Shown here: piece by piece, positions 20,810 to 28,700 of the stretch
Layout: each line of letters starts with the position of its first letter
Numbering within the stretch: the first letter of the stretch is position 1
Assembly (NCBI RefSeq): GCF_015477765.1
Contig: NZ_JADLQQ010000001.1
Coordinates: 744,001-808,000 of the forward strand
DNA length: 64,000 nt
Direction: 5' to 3'
Source: Nocardia transvalensis
Lineage (GTDB): Bacteria > Actinomycetota > Actinomycetes > Mycobacteriales > Mycobacteriaceae
Translations under genes and position numbers: made by a program
The notes under the pieces: generated by a model
The model's input: the letters and a program-made list of their open reading frames with translations, nothing else
Database searches by the model: none
Told to the model about the DNA's origin: nothing

Positions 20810-22183
20810 CTATATCGGGAACATGTTGATGATGGTCCCCCACCGATCGGTGATTACTTTATACCTTGTTGTCGGCTGACCGCCGCTATCTTGTGACCGG
20901 TTGCCGATCACCCGACCTGCGTCGACCTCACGCTCGTAATTCCCATAATCGTTCGGCCCCCGCGCTTCTACGGTCCGGCCTTCACGGGCCAGCGCTTCGA
21001 GATCCTCGCCCTTACCGAATGTGCTCTTGTCAGAACGAACATTCTCTCCACCTTCAACGTGCTTCCCTTTGATGTATTCCTCGGATTCGTCTGTGAAGTC
21101 CTCCAGCGGTATGCCCGGCGCCGGGCTCAGGTCCTCGTACCTCGTCGCCACTGTTATCGCGCCATCCTCACCGATCAGCACCTTCATCGCGATGATGGCC
21201 GCCAAGTTGTTGATGGCCTTGTCGAGGTCGATGGTGGGTACGGCGTTGAAGGCGTCGATGGCGCCGACTGCGCCTGCGGCGAGGGAGGCCAAGCCGATGA
21301 CTCTGACCATCTGGCTGGCGCGGTAGGAAGCCTGGATGGCGTTGATGGTGGCGGCGACGTCGGCGCTGATGGTGGCTGCGGCGGCGCCAGCGGAGGTGCC
21401 GAGGCTGAACAGGGCGAGCGCGCCACCGACGAGTGCGCTGACGGCGATGGTCAGTTCAAGGGTGTTGATGGCTTTCGTGGTTTCGCCGCCGAGGGCGACT
21501 GTCGCGTCGTGGTAGTCCTTGACGGGAGCGGCTACGTGCTGGGCGGCGGTGGAGATGGTGTCGGCGCTGGTTTTCAGGGTAGTGAAGTGGTCTTGGATCA
21601 GCTGCCGATTCTCGGGGTCGTCCATGCCGTCGAACAGGGCAGAGATGGCGGCGATGCGCCCCGGGGCGCCGGTGATGGTCTCCTGGTTGGCGAAGGTGCG
21701 CCAGACGGTGTGGGCCTTCTCCAGCTTGGAGGTATCGCCGTTGGGGAGTTTGCCGAAGGTGGAAAGGACTTTGGCGACGAGTTGGTCGATGAACTCCAGG
21801 AGCTCGCCGCGATCCTCGAAACCGATCCCGTTGTCGGCCACCGACGACGGGATCGTGACCTTGTACTCACCGACCTGACTCACGTTGGGTCGCTGCGGAA
21901 GTGGATTGCAATTGTTGCTGACGGCGTAGTTGTAGCCGTTGGCGTAGAGCACCGCACCGTAGTTGGTCAGCGCATTGGCCAAGCTCGAGCTTGCCTGCAT
22001 GGTCTGCTGGGCGGCCTTGTCGTAGGTCTCCCCCCACTGCTTGCAGCCCGGTGCGTCGCCGGCCATGCCTGCACAATCGCCTTTGACCGCGTCGTGCACG
22101 GGTTTGTCGGCGCGGCGCAGTTCGGCGGCGAGATCTTGGCATCGCTTGGCGGCCTCGTAGTAGATCTGCCAGTCGACGTTCAC
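20810..22183 (-). CDS. Putative type VII-secreted polymorphic toxin
   Basis: The 457-residue protein starts at a GTG at 22183 that overlaps the upstream WXG100 stop (GTGA). The N-terminus (VDWQIYYEAAKRCQDLAAELRRA) is a WXG100-like helical domain with paired cysteines (CAGMAGDAPGCKQW). Residues about 240-330 are Ala-rich and hydrophobic (AVSALVGGALALFSLGTSAG). The last roughly 85 residues differ in composition, are polar, and end RYKVITDRWGTIINMFPI. That is reminiscent of small RNase toxins of the BECR fold, but the match is weak and no catalytic set can be fixed. Architecture and the following small gene suggest a toxin-immunity pair exported by an ESX system. Confidence 0.75.
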   Translation of the reverse strand: MNVDWQIYYEAAKRCQDLAAELRRADKPVHDAVKGDCAGMAGDAPGCKQWGETYDKAAQQTMQASSSLANALTNYGAVLYANGYNYAVSNNCNPLPQRPNVSQVGEYKVTIPSSVADNGIGFEDRGELLEFIDQLVAKVLSTFGKLPNGDTSKLEKAHTVWRTFANQETITGAPGRIAAISALFDGMDDPENRQLIQDHFTTLKTSADTISTAAQHVAAPVKDYHDATVALGGETTKAINTLELTIAVSALVGGALALFSLGTSAGAAAATISADVAATINAIQASYRASQMVRVIGLASLAAGAVGAIDAFNAVPTIDLDKAINNLAAIIAMKVLIGEDGAITVATRYEDLSPAPGIPLEDFTDESEEYIKGKHVEGGENVRSDKSTFGKGEDLEALAREGRTVEARGPNDYGNYEREVDAGRVIGNRSQDSGGQPTTRYKVITDRWGTIINMFPI

Positions 22184-22485
22184 GGCTGTCCCGATTGCAG
22201 CATGCGGCGGTTGACCTCGATCGCGCGGGTGTAGCGGCCGTGCGCTTTCTGCGCGGCGTCGCTCATTGCGGCCACGCCCTCGGCGAATTCGCGAGCGGCG
22301 GCCAGCCACTGGGTGTGGGCTTCGGCGTAAGCGGTAGCAGCGGCCGATTCCCAACTGCCATTCCCCAGAGCTTTGGCCCTGCGGTCGAGTTCATCCAGGT
22401 GGTCGCGGAGAAACCCGGCCAGGCCGTTCAATCGGGACACGATTTGGTCGAGTTGGTCGAGGTCGACCGTGAACTTGCTGCCCAT
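22180..22485 (-). CDS. WXG100 family protein (type VII secretion target)
   Basis: The 101-residue all-helical protein has the turn NGSWESAAATAY (WXG variant W-E-S, residues 44-46). It begins MGSKFTVDLDQLDQIVSRLNGL. Its ATG overlaps the upstream gene's stop by one base (TAATG), and its stop overlaps the toxin GTG. It closely resembles the protein at 26856-27158, which holds the same place in the second module. It probably forms a heterodimer with the 22485-22829 product to guide the toxin to the secretion machine. Confidence 0.85.
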   Translation of the reverse strand: MGSKFTVDLDQLDQIVSRLNGLAGFLRDHLDELDRRAKALGNGSWESAAATAYAEAHTQWLAAAREFAEGVAAMSDAAQKAHGRYTRAIEVNRRMLQSGQP

Positions 22486-22829
22486 TACAGATTCAGGCTC
22501 GAGATGCCGGTGGCGTGGGCCGAGTCGGTGTTGCGGTAGCCGGCGGCGGAGACGCCGAGCTTCTCCGCGAGGCCGGTCAACGCCTGCAGCAGCTGGTTGC
22601 CTCCGTCGCGGGTTTCGTCCCAGCCGGTTTTGAACTCGTCGGCCGCGTCGCCCGTCCAGTCCGAGGTCAGCAGGGTTTCGACGTCGCGGGCTGCGGAGTC
22701 GAGCGCTTGCTTCAGGGTGCCGGCGATGTCGTAGACGTACTGCCCTACCGCTTGCACGTCCTCAGGAACGACGAAAACACTCTGTCCCGACTCGGAAAGG
22801 CCCCCTCCTGCACTCATGCACCCGACCAT
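22485..22829 (-). CDS. WXG100 family protein (type VII secretion target)
   Basis: The 114-residue protein has the WXG turn SDWTGDAADEFKTGW and ends in GISSLNL. The paralogue at 27168-27535 ends in GIGSLNI when its frame is restored. The ATG at 22829 follows GGAG at 7 bp; an ATG at 22817 is possible. It is the first gene of a coupled leftward set of WXG100, WXG100, toxin and immunity genes. A strong hairpin separates it from the upstream P450 gene. Confidence 0.85.
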   Translation of the reverse strand: MVGCMSAGGGLSESGQSVFVVPEDVQAVGQYVYDIAGTLKQALDSAARDVETLLTSDWTGDAADEFKTGWDETRDGGNQLLQALTGLAEKLGVSAAGYRNTDSAHATGISSLNL

Positions 22830-22861
22830 AACGGCGCTCCGACTCGGGTGTCCACACGCCC

Positions 22862-22907
22862 GGTCGGAACCGAGTCCTCCCCTCCTATAGCGGACTCGGT
22901 TCCGACC
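22862..22907 (-). terminator. Hairpin between the P450 gene and the toxin module
   Basis: GGTCGGAACCGAGTCC and its exact complement form a 16-bp perfect stem around a 14-nt loop. It lies 22 bp beyond the P450 stop and 32 bp before the WXG100 gene. No T-run is evident, so its role as a terminator is inferred from strength and position. Confidence 0.6.
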
Positions 22908-22928
22908 CTCTCGGCCGGCTTCGTTACC

Positions 22929-24164
22929 TCACGGGCGTAACCGCACGGGTAGGGCGGTTAGGCCTCGGATGATCAGGCTTTTGCGCCATTGGAGGGTGGT
23001 GGCCTCGGCTAGTTCGAGGTTGGGGTAGGTGGACAGGAGTCGGCTGAGGGCGACTGTGCCCTCCATTCGGGCCAAATGTGCTCCGACGCAATGGTGTATG
23101 CCGTGGCCGAAAGCGATGTGGTGGTTGTCGGGGCGGGTGAGGTCGAAAAGGTTCGGGTCGGGGAAACGGTGGGGGTCGCGGTTGGCGGCTGCCATCGACA
23201 CCACGAGCAGCTGGCCTGCTGGGATTTCGGTGTCACCCAAGGTGGTTGGGGTCGTTGTGTAGCGGAATGTGGCTTCTCTTGCCGGGGGCTGGTAGCGCAG
23301 GACTTCCTCGATGAAGGCGGGGATCCGGCCGGGGTCGGTTCGTAGCAGTCGGCGAGAATTGTTGTCTGTCAGCAGTATTGCGACCGCGTTGCCGATGAGG
23401 TTGACCGAGGTCTCGTATCCGGCGACCAACAGGACGAATATCATGCTGAGCAGTTCTCGGTGGGTGAGGCGGTCGCCGTTTTCGCGGGCGGCGATGAGTT
23501 CGGAGAGCAGGTCGTTTTCCGGTGCGGCGCGCTTGGTGTGGATCAGTTGGTCCAGATAGGCGACGAATTCCTGCACGGCCGCCGTTCTGGTGGCCTTGGT
23601 CTGCTCGCCCGACATGAGGATCGTCGACCAGGTCCGGAAGCTGTCGCGATCTTCGTGGGGCACCCCGAGCAGCTCGCAGATGACCTTCATCGGAAGCGGA
23701 ATAGCGTAGGCCTCCAAGAGATCCTGGGCATCACCCGTCATGTCGGCCAGCAGCGAATCGGCGAGTTCGGCGACCCGCGGTGCCGAATCGCGGACGGCCC
23801 GGCTGCCGAATGCGCGATTGACCAGGGATCGCAGGCGCGTATGTTCGGGCGGATCGTAGAAGACCATCATGTCTTCGAACATGCTGTTTCCGACAAGCTG
23901 GCCGCCGTTGTTGGCCACCGTGGCCGCCCGCGCTCCCGCGGATCGGAGCGCCTTACTGATCGTGGGATCGGCGAACGCGGCCTTGGCCACCTCGTAGTCG
24001 GTGACCAGCCACCCGGTGCTGCTATCCGGAAATCGGACGTAATGCACGGGTCCGCGACTGCGCAGCCGTTCGTACACCAAGTGCGGCTCGAGGTAGAAGT
24101 CGTCGGTCAGCTCGACGGGCTCGGTGGCCAATTCGGCTGTCTCGGAAGCAGTCTCATGGCCCAT
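22929..24164 (-). CDS. Cytochrome P450
   Basis: The 411-residue soluble bacterial P450 has the I-helix oxygen-binding AGYETS (about residue 247), the ExxR in EEVLRY, and the haem-ligand loop FGHGIHHCVGAHLAR (Cys at about 359). The PPEHTRLRSLVNRAF motif is typical of actinobacterial CYP105/107-type enzymes. The substrate is unknown and no ferredoxin gene is adjacent. It is divergent from an XRE regulator with a MmyB-like ligand domain, with a dyad between them. That pairing is common for small oxidative-metabolism genes in actinomycetes. Confidence 0.93.
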   Translation of the reverse strand: MGHETASETAELATEPVELTDDFYLEPHLVYERLRSRGPVHYVRFPDSSTGWLVTDYEVAKAAFADPTISKALRSAGARAATVANNGGQLVGNSMFEDMMVFYDPPEHTRLRSLVNRAFGSRAVRDSAPRVAELADSLLADMTGDAQDLLEAYAIPLPMKVICELLGVPHEDRDSFRTWSTILMSGEQTKATRTAAVQEFVAYLDQLIHTKRAAPENDLLSELIAARENGDRLTHRELLSMIFVLLVAGYETSVNLIGNAVAILLTDNNSRRLLRTDPGRIPAFIEEVLRYQPPAREATFRYTTTPTTLGDTEIPAGQLLVVSMAAANRDPHRFPDPNLFDLTRPDNHHIAFGHGIHHCVGAHLARMEGTVALSRLLSTYPNLELAEATTLQWRKSLIIRGLTALPVRLRP

Positions 24165-24221
24165 GCACGGAACCTATCAGGGCGAGAACAAACTTGGCCC
24201 GAACGGAGCTGTCCGCAAGGC

Positions 24222-24244
24222 TGTATACACTCTCGTTGCATACA
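24222..24244. promoter_or_regulatory. Near-perfect inverted repeat between the P450 and XRE regulator genes
   Basis: TGTATAC and GCATACA are separated by 9 bp, with one mismatch in the dyad. They lie in the 100-bp gap between divergent genes and are a candidate operator for the XRE regulator. Confidence 0.45.
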
Positions 24245-24264
24245 CGACCGGAGGATTTCCGAGT

Positions 24265-25071
24265 ATGCTGCGCGAGTCCGAAAAGCCGACGTTGGGGCAA
24301 TACCTTGCCTTCCTGCGGCAGCGTGAAGAACGCCGCAGGCACGATGCCGGGCTCCTTCCCGGAAACCGGAAGTTGAGCCGCGAAAGGGCTGCCGGAGAAG
24401 CGCATATCACCGCCAGCTACCTGACCAAGGTCGAGCGGGACGAGGTGGGGCAGGTCGACGTCGGGATCCTGCGCCTGCTGACGAACACCTATCACGCGAG
24501 CGACGACGAATGGCGCTACGTCTGTGACCTGGCGGGCTACGCCTCGCCCTACTCCGCCCTGGCCGACCTGACGGCAGATATGCCCCCGCTGGAGGTGTTC
24601 CAGGACGCGGTGACGCCGATGATGCTCACCGAAATGGAGGAGGCCACCAGCGACCTCGTGTCCTTCTATTGCCCACCGCGGCGGTTGATCGTGGCGAATC
24701 GCGCCTACTACGAAACGTTTCCGACGCACCGGCCGGGCACCTACATGCTCGAGTGGTCGTTCACAGAAGAAGCCAAAGACATGATGATCAACTGGAACGA
24801 CCAGGTGGAGGTGGGTGTCGCCTGGCATCGCGGAATCATGGGCCGCTACGGCCGGACGAAATGGGCCCAGCAGGCCCACCAGCGACTGTGGCAATTCCCG
24901 GACTTCCGACACATGTGGGAATCCGGCCAGGTCGGCTATTCGGTCCCGCTCAACCTACAGTCGCAACTACGAACGCGCGGCGGCCGATACGCCATGGTCA
25001 TGGAGAACTGGCAGATGGAACACCACCTACCTATCCTGCGGTCCCGCGGCAGGCTCCAACCACTCCCCTAA
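24265..25071 (+). CDS. XRE-family regulator with MmyB-like ligand-binding domain
   Basis: The 268-residue protein starts at an ATG with GGAGGA nine bases upstream. The N-terminal HTH (about residues 10-75, LGQYLAFLRQREE, then ITASYLTKVERDEVGQVDVGIL) is followed by the MmyB-like PAS domain. That domain has ANRAYYETFPTHRPG, LEWSFTEEAK and the W(Q/N)F...HMWE motif. Such proteins control nearby oxidoreductases in response to small ligands, which fits the divergent P450. Its last codons stop 33 bp before the rplE remnant. Confidence 0.88.
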   Translation: MLRESEKPTLGQYLAFLRQREERRRHDAGLLPGNRKLSRERAAGEAHITASYLTKVERDEVGQVDVGILRLLTNTYHASDDEWRYVCDLAGYASPYSALADLTADMPPLEVFQDAVTPMMLTEMEEATSDLVSFYCPPRRLIVANRAYYETFPTHRPGTYMLEWSFTEEAKDMMINWNDQVEVGVAWHRGIMGRYGRTKWAQQAHQRLWQFPDFRHMWESGQVGYSVPLNLQSQLRTRGGRYAMVMENWQMEHHLPILRSRGRLQPLP

Positions 25072-25103
25072 AGCCGCGCACGATGGGCTCGATACGCGCC
25101 GGG

Positions 25104-25192
25104 AGCCGAGGTAACGCAGCAGGGCATCGCCCTCGTCGTTGGCCGCCGTGGTCACCACGGTGTCGTTGCCGTCGAACGGCTTCGATGGCAGG
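25104..25192 (-). pseudogene. Truncated rplE remnant (ribosomal protein L5 3' region)
   Basis: Read on the minus strand, this segment encodes FDGN followed directly by DTVVTTAANDEGDALLRYLG. This matches the end of functional rplE (FDGNGNYTF... [22 protein letters not shown]). An in-frame stretch of about 28 codons is missing, and one further codon is missing. Bases such as AGCCGAGGT-ACGCAGCAGGG are shared with 27842 onward. There is no start or ribosome site for it. It sits directly beyond the immunity gene at 25197, and so marks a past recombination involving ribosomal protein genes. Confidence 0.85.
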
Positions 25193-25196
25193 AGCA

Positions 25197-25580
25197 TCAG
25201 ACATGGTCGGCGGTTATGAACCGAGGGTCTTGCCCACTCCAGAGACGTACGCTGCCCCAATCCCCCTCTGCGTGGTACACACCATCGGAATTCGTCAAAG
25301 AGTCGATATTGCCCAGATCTTCCTCACCGGTAGCGTCCCGATATTTTCGGAAGGATTTCCGAATCCACTCGGTCCGGCGAACTTCCGTGAAGACGAGGTC
25401 CCCAGAGAGATAGCAATACTGCTCCCCTGGGTGGGGTTCGTGATATAGAGGGTGCTCAGGTGTTATGACCGCATCGAGCACGAATCGGACCTCAGCTGAC
25501 GCCTCGATTATGTCCAAAACATAGCTATCTTCGAGATAGATCCCAGCAAGACTTTCATATTCAGTGTAGTCTCGCGTCAT
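25197..25580 (-). CDS. Putative immunity protein of the second toxin module
   Basis: The 127-residue acidic protein starts at an ATG at 25580 that overlaps the end of the toxin frame (ATGA). It has GIYLEDSYVLDI, LDAVITPEHPLYHEPHPGEQYCYLSGDLVF and a C-terminal HAEGDWGSVRLWSGQ. I recall this EDSYVL/GEQYCY pattern from small proteins downstream of actinobacterial polymorphic toxins, but name no family with certainty. The frame is intact although the toxin gene upstream is broken. Base composition is more AT-rich than in flanking ribosomal genes. Confidence 0.72.
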   Translation of the reverse strand: MTRDYTEYESLAGIYLEDSYVLDIIEASAEVRFVLDAVITPEHPLYHEPHPGEQYCYLSGDLVFTEVRRTEWIRKSFRKYRDATGEEDLGNIDSLTNSDGVYHAEGDWGSVRLWSGQDPRFITADHV

Positions 25581-26859
25581 GGCAGGCCCCATTCTATCGG
25601 AGTGTGGTTATCTGGGCTCTTGCGCGTCACCGGATTGCCGAACGGGTCGGTACGTTGCCCGGAGGAATCCCTGATTTCTACATGCGGACCGCCGCTGCCA
25701 GGCGCCCTGTCGCTTCCTTTCTTGATTGTAATCCGAACAATACCGTTCTCATCGGTGTACTTGATAGAGCCGTTCTCGGTTTTCGATCGAGTCCACCCTT
25801 CACGCTGCGCATATTCTTCGAGCTCACTAGCTTTGGGGGTCCTGCCGCGGAACAACTCATCCAACGTTCGCGGCGGGCGCCGTCGGACATCGCCGATCTT
25901 CTTGCGCAGCCGCTCGAACAGGTCGTTGACTGCTTTTCCGGCTCTGGTCAGGGCATCCTTCGCCTCCTGCCTGAGACCCGCGATCTGGGCGGCCTTGCGG
26001 ACTCGCCAGGCGAGGATGGCGTCTTTGATCCGTTTGGCTCAGCGGCGGACTGTGTCGACCGCCTTGGCAGCCGTGACCGCGCCGGCCCCGAAGCTGATGA
26101 GTGAGGCGCCGACGGCGATTGCGGCATGGATGGCGAGGTCTTTGGCGAGATCCTCCAGGAATCCTTTGATCTCGTCTCGGAGTTCCTTGATGGCGTCGCG
26201 GTAGGCGAGACAGGACTCGCTCAGCTGTTTGCAGGCGGTCAGTAGCTGATCGATGGAGTTCGACAGGGTTTGAGGTCTTCGCGGATGTGGGTTGCGTCGG
26301 GGGATGTGACACCATCGAACAGGGTTGCGGAGATGGTGATCTTGTCTCGCGCGTTGGTGTTCTGATAGATGGTGCCGAGTCGGTCCCAGGCGTCGGCGGC
26401 CTTGGCGAGTTTCCCGGTGTCGCCGTCGGGGACGGGTATACCGATTTCGCTGGCGATATCGATGCCGTTGTCGATGATGCCTTGACCTGGACCGCCAGCC
26501 GAGGCGGGAATCGAGTACGGTCCGAAAACCGGGCTTCCCGGGTCCACCGGCCGCTCGGGCTGTGGGGTGCCTTTCATCGATGCGTCGGCGCCGGCGTGGT
26601 TGAAACCGATGTCTTTGAGGACGCTGCCGTACGCGTTCAGCGTGGAATGCACGTCCTGGAACAAGCCCACTATCTGGTAGGCAGCGGTGTCGTAGGACCG
26701 TGCCCATTGTTGGCCTTCTTGGTCCACCCCGGCCATCGACCCGGACGCGGACAGTTCTCCGAACACGTACAGGAAGCTGTCCCGCAGGGCCGCTGCGGCG
26801 TCGAAGCAATTCGTCGCGGCCCGGTAATAGGTCGTGGGATCGACGTCCAGGCGCGTCAT
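25577..26859 (-). pseudogene. Polymorphic toxin gene broken by a frameshift and an in-frame stop
   Basis: The start ATG at 26859 overlaps the upstream WXG100 stop (ATGA). The first frame encodes a toxin N-terminus parallel to the 20810-22183 protein (LDVDPTTYYRAATNCFDAAAALRD, QEGQQWARSYDTAAYQ). It runs to about 26270, where one base appears lost after EDLK. The next frame continues TLSNSIDQLLTACKQLSES through an Ala-rich segment to VDTVRR and a TGA at 26039-26041. The same frame then continues AKRIKDAILAWRVRKAAQ to RGRTPKASELEEYAQREGWTR and ends NHTPIEWGLP. The TGA probably replaces a Trp codon. A possible downstream start at 25864 would yield only the 95-residue C-terminal toxin part. Sequencing error is an alternative. 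Confidence 0.78.
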
Positions 26860-27158
26860 ACGCCCAGAATCCGCAAATTCTCCGCTACGGCAGTGGTATA
26901 GCCTTCGTGAGCGTGCTCGACGGCGGCTTCGAGAGCCGTGAATCCCTCTCGAATGTCCGTCGCCCCGGCCATCCACTCCGTGTGGGCCTCCGCGTAGGCC
27001 ACTGCGGCGGCACCCGTCCACACGCCGTCGACTTCCTTGACCTTCTGGTCGACCACGGCCAACTGGTCAGCGATGAAGCCGGCGAAACCTCGGATGCGCG
27101 CGGCCAGATTCTCGAGCTTCTCGAGGTCCACGGAGAATGCTCGCGCGTCTGCGGTCAT
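26856..27158 (-). CDS. WXG100 family protein (type VII secretion target)
   Basis: The 100-residue protein has the turn DGVWTGAAAVAYAEAHTEW, with WTG at about residues 47-49. It begins with FSVDLEKLENLAARIRGFAGFIADQL, close to the 22180-22485 protein. The frame is intact and its stop overlaps the start of the broken toxin gene. It is the second gene of the decayed module of WXG100, WXG100, toxin and immunity. Confidence 0.82.
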   Translation of the reverse strand: MTADARAFSVDLEKLENLAARIRGFAGFIADQLAVVDQKVKEVDGVWTGAAAVAYAEAHTEWMAGATDIREGFTALEAAVEHAHEGYTTAVAENLRILGV

Positions 27159-27167
27159 CGGGACCTC

Positions 27168-27535
27168 TCAGATGTTCAGGGAGCCGATGCCGGACGCAGC
27201 CGATTGATCGAAGTCGCGCAGGGTGTCGGCGGTGACCCCGAGTCTGGCCGCCAGTTCGAACAGCGCTTCCCACACCTGGACAGACCCCTCGTGAAACTCT
27301 CCCAACCGGCACCGAAAGCGTCGGCGTTGTTTCCGGTCCAATCGTCGCGCACATCCCGGACGTCGGCGTCGAGTGCCGCCAACCCGTCACGGCACTGACG
27401 CGCCACGTCGAACGCCAAGCGGCCCAAGGCCTTGACCTGCTCGGGCTCAATCGACAGCGCTGGTACTTCTCCCGCCAATTCGGCCCCCTCCATAAGTGAA
27501 CGGCACCCGGCGATCACGCCGAGGTACCTGCCCAT
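27168..27535 (-). pseudogene. WXG100 gene with a frameshift near 27300
   Basis: From an ATG at 27535 (or 27493) the frame gives a WXG100 protein with DDWTGNNADAFGAGWESF and then turns to nonsense. Removing one apparent single-base loss near 27300 restores VWEALFELAARLGVTADTLRDF and the ending ASGIGSLNI, with a stop at 27168-27170. This matches the end of the intact paralogue at 22485-22829. It is the first gene of the second toxin module. It is either a real pseudogene or a base-calling error. Confidence 0.75.
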
Positions 27536-27578
27536 AGAACCGCCAGGCCCGTCCGAAAGCAAGAGCGGATACGCAAAT

Positions 27579-27608
27579 GCGGTGGTCCGTCGGATGACGG
27601 ACCACCGC
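27579..27608 (-). terminator. Strong hairpin terminating the rplN-rpsN transcript
   Basis: GCGGTGGTCCGTC and its exact complement form a 13-bp stem with a 4-nt loop, 25 bp beyond the rpsN stop. A short ATTTG follows on the minus strand. It would separate the ribosomal genes from the toxin module downstream. Confidence 0.75.
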
Positions 27609-27633
27609 ACAGCGTGCAGCTATGAAGCGGTGC

Positions 27634-27819
27634 TTACCAGCTGGCCTTGTGGACGCCCGGGAGTTCGCCGCGGTGGGCCATCTCGCGCAGGCACACGCGG
27701 CACAGGCCGAACTTGCGGTAGACCGCGTGGGGGCGGCCGCAGCGCTGGCAGCGGGTGTAGGCGCGAACCGCGAACTTCGGCTTCCGGTTGGCCTTGTTGA
27801 TCAGAGCTTTCTTAGCCAT
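27634..27819 (-). CDS. rpsN: 30S ribosomal protein S14, zinc-binding (type Z)
   Basis: The 61-residue protein has two CxxC pairs (CQRC at 24-27, CRVC at 40-43) and the typical [21 protein letters not shown]. This is the short zinc form of S14. It is 2 bp downstream of rplE. In the usual spc operon rpsH follows at once; here a terminator and an 8.9-kb segment intervene. Confidence 0.97.
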   Translation of the reverse strand: MAKKALINKANRKPKFAVRAYTRCQRCGRPHAVYRKFGLCRVCLREMAHRGELPGVHKASW

Positions 27820-27821
27820 GC

Positions 27822-28385
27822 TCAGTTCTCCTTGAACGGGAAGCCGAGGTGACGCAGCAGGGCACGGCCCTCCTCGTCGTTGGTCGCCGTGGTCACCACG
27901 GTGATGTCCATACCGCGCGGGCGGTCGATCTTGTCCACATCGATCTCGTGGAACATCGACTGCTCGGACAGGCCGAACGTGTAGTTGCCGTTGCCGTCGA
28001 ACTGCTTCGGCGACAGGCCGCGGAAGTCGCGGATACGCGGGAGGGCGATGGACACCAGGCGGTCCAGGAACTCCCACATGCGGTCGCCGCGCAGGGTGAC
28101 GCGGGCGCCGATCGGCATGCCCTCACGCAGCTTGAACTGCGCGATGGACTTGCGGGCCTTGCGGATCTCCGGCTTCTGACCGGTGATCAGGGCCAGGTCG
28201 TTGACCGCGCCGTTGATCAGCTTGGCATCGCGGGCGGCGTCGCCGACACCCATGTTCACGACGACCTTCACCACGCCCGGGATCTGCATCACGTTGGCGT
28301 AGTTGAATTCCTTGTTCAGCGCGTCCTTGATTTCCTCGCGGTAGCGCAGCTTCAGCCGGGGCTGGATCTTCTCGGTGGTGGTCAT
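27822..28385 (-). CDS. rplE: 50S ribosomal protein L5
   Basis: The 187-residue protein contains the L5 signatures [27 protein letters not shown] and [17 protein letters not shown], and ends [14 protein letters not shown]. It binds 5S rRNA. Its ATG shares one base with the rplX stop. A truncated second copy of its 3' region lies at 25104-25192. Confidence 0.97.
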   Translation of the reverse strand: MTTTEKIQPRLKLRYREEIKDALNKEFNYANVMQIPGVVKVVVNMGVGDAARDAKLINGAVNDLALITGQKPEIRKARKSIAQFKLREGMPIGARVTLRGDRMWEFLDRLVSIALPRIRDFRGLSPKQFDGNGNYTFGLSEQSMFHEIDVDKIDRPRGMDITVVTTATNDEEGRALLRHLGFPFKEN

Positions 28386-28699
28386 CAGATGTCCTTCCCG
28401 TTACGACGGGAGATACGCACCCGCTTGCCGTTCTCGTCGGTGCGGTAACCCACGCGGGTCGGCTTGCCGTCGGAGTCGACAACCATCACGTTCGAGACGT
28501 GGATGGGCGCCTCCTGGGTCACGATGCCGCCCGAGCTGGCGCCGCGCTGGTTCGCGGAGTTCGCGACGTGCTTCTTGATCCGGTTCACGCCCTCGACCAG
28601 GACCTTCTCGGTCTTCGGGTAGGCCTGGATGACCTTGCCCTTGGCACCCTTGTCCTTGCCCGAGACGACGATCACGGTGTCGCCCTTGTGCACCTTCAT
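28385..28699 (-). CDS. rplX: 50S ribosomal protein L24
   Basis: The 104-residue protein begins [23 protein letters not shown], the KOW motif of L24, and contains [11 protein letters not shown]. It is an early assembly protein of the large subunit. It is 1 bp downstream of rplN. Confidence 0.97.
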   Translation of the reverse strand: MKVHKGDTVIVVSGKDKGAKGKVIQAYPKTEKVLVEGVNRIKKHVANSANQRGASSGGIVTQEAPIHVSNVMVVDSDGKPTRVGYRTDENGKRVRISRRNGKDI

Positions 28700-28700
28700 G

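Noticed and set aside
25027..25260. Short minus-strand frame as a gene of its own
   Set aside because: Its only recognisable part is the rplE fragment; there is no ribosome site and no complete L5 domain.
26039..26041. In-frame TGA considered as recoding (selenocysteine or readthrough)
   Set aside because: No SECIS-like hairpin or selenium genes are visible, and other lesions occur in the same module. Simple Trp-to-stop decay fits better.
26255..26280. Programmed ribosomal frameshift in the second toxin gene
   Set aside because: No slippery heptamer with downstream structure was seen, and a stop follows later in the new frame.
18744..27633. The inserted segment as a classical integrative element or prophage
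   Set aside because: No integrase, transposase, att-like direct repeat or tRNA target was found at either edge.
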